A stretch of DNA of 64,000 bases from Paracyclopina nana. Its lineage: Eukaryota; Arthropoda; Copepoda; Cyclopoida; Cyclopettidae. A model generated the notes under the pieces. It made no database searches and was not told the DNA's origin. It was given only the letters and a program-made list of their open reading frames with translations. This document shows positions 58,137 to 64,000 of this stretch, piece after piece. The translations under genes were made by a program, and so were the position numbers. Each line of letters opens with the position of its first letter. The first letter of the stretch is position 1. The DNA is taken from NCBI GenBank assembly GCA_019096065.1, contig JAGUCH010000003.1, positions 5,580,001 to 5,644,000 of the forward strand, written 5' to 3'.

Positions 58137-58774
58137 CAGAGACTTAGATTACTAGAGAAGCGAAATTATGTGACGTCATAGGGGGTGCGTGCCTCTTTTT
58201 TGGGACGCTCCAAAAGAGAATACAATGGCTTTTTGGCGCTGGCTGGCTGAGTTTGGGCTGGGGCTGACTTTTCATTCCAAATATTTCAGAAATGATCCAT
58301 TTTTGATCAATGTCAAGTATAGTTTGAATGTAAGTTGACCAAGTGCCTCTAACTTTTATTTTCAACAGTTTTAAGGTTCTTATTGAAAGTTTCAATTTAT
58401 TTAAGAATCATTTTTATGATACAGCCATTTTATCGTTCCCGGCTGAGCGTTCCTGGAAATGGCCAAACACTTTCAGAAAAAGTCGATTTTTTAACATATA
58501 TGATCAAACTTGCGAATCTGGTTACTCTGATATCATTTGACGGAAAATCTCGGCTCTAAGGAAACCAAGGCAGTATGTCTAATCTCTTTCTGATATAGCA
58601 CTGATTTTGGCGTTACTCTAAATGGGATTTTTATTGTCAAACAAATGCCGAGTGTGGCATTTTTTGAAAGTATACGTCTACATAAAAGTGATGAAAAAGA
58701 TAACTTATTGACGCGTAGCAGAAAAGTGGAATGTTTACATTTTTACTTCGCTTCTCTTATAATCTAAGTCTCTG
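58137..58774. mobile_element. Non-autonomous hAT element, 638 bp
   Basis: The ends are CAGAGACTTAGATTA and its complement, continuing as AGAGAAGCGAA after two mismatches. The 8-bp direct repeat GGAGAACT flanks both sides (58129-58136 and 58775-58782). CAG-initial termini plus 8-bp target duplications define the hAT superfamily. No transposase frame lies inside, so it depends on an autonomous element elsewhere. The intact duplication suggests recent insertion. Confidence 0.92.
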
Positions 58775-58954
58775 GGAGAACTATAAAGTTTAAGCGTTTC
58801 CAATTAATCAAAAGCCGCCAGTCTTTGTTCTCTCCAAAGGTGGGAAAATTGGAAATGCAGCTATTTTTATTTGGTTCCTTACGCTTACATGGCCTTTCTT
58901 TGGTCCAACACATTCCCTACAAATTGTAGGTTCATAAGGCCGTGTCTAAAAGCT

Positions 58955-59052
58955 GCGCCGACCCGCTCCGACCCGCACCGACCCGCACCGGAACGCATCA
59001 AGCCGCACTGACCCGCACCGAAACGCACCGAGCCCCACCGACCCGCACCAAG
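58955..59052 (+). repeat. 10-bp GC-rich tandem repeat
   Basis: About ten units of consensus ACCCGCACCG run in a perfect 10-bp register, with variants such as ACCCGCTCCG and AAACGCACCG. The tract is far GC-richer than its surroundings and could be unstable or form unusual DNA structure. The minus strand reads open through it, but that frame is probably accidental. Confidence 0.85.
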
Positions 59053-59909
59053 CAAAAAACAACAAAAATAAGCAAGCTATAAAGCAGCAACATGCAAAAG
59101 TTAGCTGGTAGTATGACCTTTCTGGCACAAAGGAAGTACCCCAAAATGCTGCCAAGATAAAAAATGACAGAAATAAATATTGTTTATGTGACCCAATAAT
59201 TATAATAAAATTTAATTTTTAGCTCTTGTATTCAAAGTCTGTTTAACAAAGTTATTACGGCCAAAATTGGCTAACTTTGACACACAATATCTGCCCTCAA
59301 ACAAAAAAGTGTACTTTTTTATTTGAAAGTACTAATCGTTGGCTGACTCTATGCAAAAAAAGAAAAAAATTCCACCGGGGGAAGGTTGCTCAATTTTGCT
59401 CCAAAGTTACCCCCTAAAAAACAGATTTCAGCCTCTGAAGCACAGTGGGCATGCAGGACAACAACTTTTACTCCATTCTCTGAGACCCCCATAGGGGGCC
59501 TAACTATGCACAAAAAATGGGTAGATAAAAGTTGATTCATATGGCTGTGAGAGGGGTCCAAAGTTTTACTACATAAGAATTTCCCGAAACTTTGAGGGCC
59601 CGTATCTACCCTCCAAGGGGCCCGAGGGCAAAACCCTTTGGCACAGTTACTATCTAGGGGTAGACCTTCCAAATGGCCCATAATGTTTTCAGAAAGCTCT
59701 CGGGTCAACTGAATGGATTCTTCAAGGGAGCCAGTCAGTAGCCCTTGAGCGTTTATTAAGTAAAAATATCAAATTTTCGTACTTTTCAAAAATAGCCACA
59801 AATGGCTATGGTTATTCGGGCTAAATTTCCGTAGCCACACACGGGTCAAAAATAGCCACTTTGGCTATAAATAGCCACATCTGGTCACCCTGCATTTAAC
59901 CCTGATACT

Positions 59910-60463
59910 CAGAGTTATCAACGGATTTTTAGGCTTCCGACCACCTTTTTGGCCCAAACGACCACTTTTGCGACCACCATTTTTCAGACCCTTTAAAAAA
60001 CGACCACTTTTCCGACCACCTTCTTAAAAAACAGCAGAAACATGCTGTGAAATTTCTTCTTTTGTTCTACAGAGTCTTGTAAGGCAATGTTTAGCATAAG
60101 AAATGAGTCACTTCTAAGAATCTTACATAAAATCGGTTATTATTTTGGTGTCCAAGCGCTTGGTGATAAGTAGTCTGATTCTTCAATTCAGAAGCTATTG
60201 CTAAGCAAAGTGAAGCTTCAATTTTTATATTTCTTTTGAGATCAAACCTTTTTGAGAGTTTTATTTATCTAAAATCGTTTCCAATAGGAAAAATGTATAT
60301 TTAAAAAATTAATATTTGCCAAATTTTGGTTAAAAGGGCCTATTTTAAGATAGTTTTGGTCATTTTCAAAAACGACCACTTTTCCGACCACAAATTTTTT
60401 TCCCGACCAAATCAAGTCCAAAACGACCACTTTGGTCGTTTCCGACCACCGTTGATAACTCTG
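59910..60463. mobile_element. Non-autonomous hAT element, 554 bp, rich in CGACCAC motifs
   Basis: The termini are CAGAGTTATCAACGG and its complement CCGTTGATAACTCTG. The 8-bp direct repeat CTGATACT flanks both (59902-59909 and 60464-60471). Near each end, CGACCACTTTT and CCGACCACC recur several times (a transposase-binding pattern typical of hAT subterminal regions). No internal coding capacity. A degraded relative lies at 29951-30057. Confidence 0.93.
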
Positions 60464-60534
60464 CTGATACTTTGTATGATCATGCGATTTCGCGATTTTT
60501 TAAATGCATTATTAGTCATGAGTATCATTTTTTT

Positions 60535-60573
60535 AGAGAGGTTGCGTGATTGCTATTTTTTCTTTCCGCGAAA
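60535..60573 (+). repeat. 39-bp repeat with E2F-like site, copy 2
   Basis: Same 39 bp as 57614-57652 with one mismatch. It lies 75 bp upstream of the EME1 start codon in the same sense, so it may serve as promoter sequence. Confidence 0.7.
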
Positions 60574-60648
60574 AAGATCAACAAGAAAGAAGAAACATTC
60601 TTTCAAATTTCAAAATAGAGGGGCACGTATCTTAAGTTATGAAATTCA

Positions 60649-61693
60649 ATGGGTCCGAAGAAAACGTTGAAGTAAGCCATTTTGAAACTAGAGCATTGTA
60701 GCACGCATTCTTATTTGCACTTTCAGGCCACCGGAAGAAAACTTGGACGTCATTGTGTTGATCGACGTTAGCTTGCAATTGAAGAATGCTTTGGTGGAAT
60801 CTTTGGCGGTCACTTTTGCCGAATCTGGTAAAGTGAAGTGTTTGTCTGAGAAACTGGACATTCCTTGCTCAGTGCAATTCCTCACAAAAACTTACAATGC
60901 CGACTTGGAGAAACAGTCCACCACCGAGTGGCGCACAGAAAAGCATGTGCTTGTCTTTTACTCGGCATTGGAATTCACACAAGTTTTGCGGACTAACCCA
61001 AGGATGAATGCCAAAGAGCTTTTAATGGAAATTGTGGGATTTCCACCCACGAGCTCGGATCGAATCAATATTTTCCTCCTCAAATCGAAAGGAAGAAGCA
61101 GTAGCCATGACTCTGATGACAAAGTGTTAGAAGCTGAAATGAAGAGGCTTGTGGCGGATAAAGCGACAGAGATATCAACAGAAGCGCTAGTAATGTACAA
61201 GACCGATTTGAATCTCAATATGCTCAACGATTCCGGAGCAATTCAAAGGGTTGTCAGGACGACAAAGTCTATGCTTGAGCTAATCCAACATAGGTCCAAC
61301 TTGTCTGCAAACACCGACGAAGATGTGGCATGTGGATCGTGGTACCCGAAAAAGTCAGGCCCTCCTATTTCAGTCAGCAAGAATAAGATTGGTCTGCACA
61401 ACCTTTGGCAGAGGTATCTAATGCAGACTTCCAAAGCGCTCAATGTGGAGCAGGCCAAAGTCATCACATCAGATCCAGGATTTGCATCCATTGATCGAGC
61501 CATGCAATCTTACAAAGATGTCATTCACGATGAGAAAAAGGCAGTTGATCTGTTGAGCAACAAAACAGTGAGGCCTTCGGGTGCCACCATGGATACCATG
61601 AATTTGGGCCGTTCCAGGCCAAGTGTGGGTCCAGAGACGAGCAGAAAAGTCTTCAAAGTCCTCACCTCCCTCGACGCCAACATGAAAATATAG
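60649..61693 (+). CDS. EME1: EME1-like subunit of the MUS81 structure-specific endonuclease
   Basis: Exons 60649-60671 and 60727-61693 give 329 residues. The N-terminal half has the fold pattern of an inactive ERCC4 nuclease (LDVIVLIDVSLQLK..., LTKTYNADL, EKHVLVFYSALEF); the canonical catalytic ERKxxxD is absent, as expected for EME proteins. The C-terminus (SKALNVEQAKVITSDPGFASIDRAM...VGPETSRKVFKVLTSLD) matches the tandem helix-hairpin-helix end of EME1/Mms4. The partner MUS81 supplies catalysis to cut 3' flaps and Holliday junctions in recombination. The chain is shorter than mammalian EME1, mainly by missing the long disordered N-terminus. It converges on the next gene with 42 bp between stops. 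Confidence 0.78.
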
Positions 61694-61735
61694 TACGTAT
61701 CGGTAGGTTCTCCATCATTAAGATGATGTCTATAT

Positions 61736-63275
61736 TCATTCGAAAATCTGACTTCCTTCGTCTGCGGAAGCGGACGAAATCGAGACACGAGGAACGTTGG
61801 TAGGGACGAGGAAAGATATTCGCTTTGCAGACTTGCTTCTCCCATTGGCAGCAATGGAAGAAGAAGAAGGCTTGTGGTTGAGGCTGATTTGCTGGTCTAG
61901 CAACGCTGTCACTTCGGCAAGGCTTCTGTTGACCAGATCCTCGCCGATCATGCTGAGCTCTTCGCTTTCGTCCATCGATTCCAAATCATCCTCTTCAGCA
62001 GCGGTTCTGTTGCTTCCTCTTGTAGGATCGATGATGAGCGGCTCACGTATAGATTTCAAGGCGTTGACTTCTGACTCGTTGTAGAGTTCCTCCTCGTCCG
62101 TCTCTATGCTAGTCAGCGTTCGGAGGTGTCGATCAAACAAAAAGTCATAGGTATTGTTGACTCCGTGCGTTGACGTGGCTCTGTTGATGCCCTAAAAAAT
62201 ACAAAGGCTGATTCCCAAGATATGCGTTTAAATTACAATGTGATATCCTAAATATAGGCATAAGCGACAGAGAAAAGCGTCTAAAAGCGTGGCTAAATCA
62301 AGCTAGATTTCGCGTTAGTGGTTTTTTTGCATAGTACAATGCTAGTTATCTTTACGTACCTCAGTTTAAAGTTTCCCTGAGCTTTTCTGAGAATATTGAT
62401 ATCAAGCTATAAATTGCTACATAATTGCCGCATTCTTTTCTCATTAGATTCGCGGCATGCCATCTCCTAATTGACCACCCTTTTTGTGGCCCTAATTATT
62501 ATACCTGGTTGGTGCACAGAGCATGATGAGGAGAGTTGAACTTGTTTGGTGGCGACGACTGGCTTCGATTATTCTGCTTGACAAACTCGTTGTCAGAAGT
62601 GGTGAAAATGAGATTCTGGTACTTTGGCATCTTGGTTTCTCTCTCCCATGGAAATTTCCTGGATTTTTGTTGGCTGCTAGTCATCATCGATCCATTGTTT
62701 CCACTGGCAATGAAAGGCGGTGGTCCCAAAAACATGGGTTTCTTGATGCTAGGAGCACTGCTGGACTTTTTGGTCACATTGTTGAGGTCGGGGAAATGAA
62801 CGGTCGTAGAACTGCTACCGATCGAGCTATTGAGGTAGCTTTCGTCATCACTGTAGGCTACTATCGTGCGAGGCTGCTGCGGTCTATAGGGCTCATAGGA
62901 CGGAGGCCGAAATGTCTCCTCAGGTCTCAAAAACGAATAGGAACTGCTACTTAGGAAATTCTGCTGCCTGAAGTTGCTCTTCTGCCTTCTGTTGAAATTG
63001 GCCGAGAATTGAGCAATGCCATCGCTCTGCGAGAAGCCGCTCCTGCTTCTATACTTGTTTCTCTCTTTGATCTGCAATCCCTTGAAAATGTGCAGGAAGG
63101 TTCATATGTTTAAAATGATGATGATTACCTCAAATTTCATGCCCTGTCCAAAAACAGCCACTCCTGGCAGAATCACTGCCTGATTCGGCCTCAGTGGTCG
63201 AATTTCCGTCATTTCAACTCTCACCCCTCTGGGTGGAACTAGACTGGCGGTCTGCAGAAAATAGTCTCGTGCCAT
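61736..63275 (-). CDS. Disordered protein with PP1-docking-like motif, unknown family
   Basis: Three exons (63129-63275, 62505-63080, 61736-62191) give 392 residues. The first 50 residues (MARDYFLQTASLVPPRGVRVEMTEIRPLRP...) look folded and conserved in style; the rest is Ser/Pro/Asn-rich and acidic. Near the end AKRISFLV fits the RVxF docking motif for protein phosphatase 1 (R-I-S-F). The C-terminal third contains a helical acidic stretch (EEELYNESEVNALKSIREPL). No family recognised. Its tail-to-tail position with EME1 may mean antisense overlap of 3' UTRs. Confidence 0.72.
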
Positions 63276-64000
63276 AATTCTGTTTCACAATTTTGTTGTT
63301 GCCATGTTTCACGGAAAATCAATACTATACAACTTCGTTGCTGAAGAGGAGCATAATAATAATGGTGTCGTGAGCCGCGAGGAAGAGCTGCGCTTCTCTT
63401 CCAAAAGTAGCAACGGCGGACGCCTCGAATGCAGGCCAGGTTTCTCCTTTAAGGCTCTTTTCGTCCCATGCTAATGCAACTCAATTTCTGCTGATCTTGC
63501 ACCGCGGAAATTTCACCAGGAAAATGCTTTCCAAAAATAGCAGTGGAAAGTACGTAGTGAATTATTCTGCCGTAGTGGCTTCTTGGGAAATCGCATGATA
63601 ACTGCAAGTCTTCTTTTCCTTCAACTTCCTCCTGGAGTACTCACCCTACAGCTAACTTGGCCCTGTCGCAACGAGGGTCCACTTCCATTAGGTTATTGCA
63701 CACAGAAAGAGGGTTGTTTTTGCCACTATTGCTATATCAAATAGTAAAACAAACAAAAAGTGCCAGGAAAGAAATGGCATATTGGAATTTTTCATATCGT
63801 CTTACTCCGGGATTATTCTTAGTGTGGAACAAACTTACTGGTGTAAATGTTGCAAGATTGATGTAGGGTGTCTTGTGTACTGAAGGGTTTCGCTAATTCC
63901 GGTCTGTTTCAAGAAGGGTCCATGTAGAGTTATACTTTATTTGCTACCAGCGATCGTCCGTTTCTTCTTTCTTTTTTCGCTCTCGCTTTCTGCTATTGGT
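63276..64000. other. Upstream region of the disordered-protein gene
   Basis: No supported gene. It probably holds the promoter and 5' UTR of the minus-strand gene starting at 63275. A pyrimidine-rich tract (TTTCTTCTTTC...) ends the window. Confidence 0.4.

Larger units (their letters stand above)
57429..60648. other. Transposon-rich intergenic region, 3.2 kb
   Basis: No gene. It holds the foldback element (57811-57975), two non-autonomous hAT elements (58137-58774 and 59910-60463), the 10-bp tandem repeat (58955-59052), a possible third hAT terminus (CTGGTCACCCTG ending at 59892) and both copies of a 39-bp E2F-like repeat (57614-57652 and 60535-60573). Promoters of both flanking genes must lie at its edges. 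Confidence 0.6.

Noticed and set aside
58946..59155. Repetitive protein encoded on the minus strand across the 10-bp tandem repeat
   Set aside because: Arg/Gly/Val repeats follow directly from the tandem DNA; no start context, promoter or splice evidence.
59740..59892. A third hAT element ending in CTGGTCACCCTG with TAGCCAC repeats
   Set aside because: The right end looks hAT-like, but I found no matching left terminus (CAGGGTGACCAG) or target duplication in the window.
1..64000. tRNA genes, rRNA, CRISPR arrays, riboswitches
   Set aside because: No A/B-box pairs with cloverleaf potential, no rRNA-like blocks and no regularly spaced identical repeats with unique spacers were seen; the genome is eukaryotic.

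Overview
This is a 64 kb piece of a compact, intron-rich animal nuclear genome, most likely an arthropod and probably a crustacean (inference). Most introns are only 50-60 bp with GT-AG ends. The gene content is metazoan (mago nashi, EXT2, HADHA, methylmalonyl-CoA mutase, YLPM1, EME1). A cluster of SET/MYND genes and a divergent pair of secreted Cys-rich CUB proteins resemble arthropod lineage families. No tRNA, rRNA, CRISPR or bacterial-type operon was seen. Gene models were assembled by joining open frames at splice sites and checking reading phase across every junction.

Layout. 1-1343: no gene. 1344-7318: an apparently complete CACTA/EnSpm-like DNA transposon (1437-7307) with 15-bp terminal inverted repeats, a transposase ORF and a divergent second gene, peppered with the palindrome CATTAATG, with an 82-bp perfect-type hairpin abutting its left end. 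8.7-13.6 kb: methylmalonyl-CoA mutase and a serine carboxypeptidase. 13.8-16.5 kb (minus): a small secreted peptide and an XXYLT1-like glycosyltransferase with degenerate catalytic motifs. 18.0-23.6 kb: intronless EXT2 (minus), mago nashi (plus) and HADHA (minus). 24.4-28.8 kb: YLPM1 with RanBP2 zinc fingers. 30.5-34.5 kb (minus): a large disordered protein with repeated FKFKG-type boxes. 35.5-42.7 kb: three SET/MYND genes. 43.8-46.5 kb: a new-looking protein with an embedded neuronal-calcium-sensor-like EF-hand module. 48.8-52.8 kb: two divergent CUB genes. 53.8-56.1 kb: a recent tandem pair of secreted Cys/Gly/Val-rich peptides. 56.2-57.4 kb (minus): an orphan multi-membrane-span protein. 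57.6-60.6 kb: a transposon graveyard with two non-autonomous hAT elements bearing perfect 8-bp target duplications, a foldback element and a GC-rich 10-bp tandem repeat. 60.6-63.3 kb: EME1 and a disordered orphan, convergent.

Functional links visible: MMUT and HADHA are mitochondrial acyl-CoA enzymes; EXT2 and the XXYLT1-like protein are secretory-pathway glycosyltransferases. Several pairs are head-to-head with short shared promoters (EXT2/mago, SMYD4-like/SMYD, CUB/CUB) or tail-to-tail with under 100 bp between stops (mago/HADHA, peptide 2/membrane protein, EME1/orphan).
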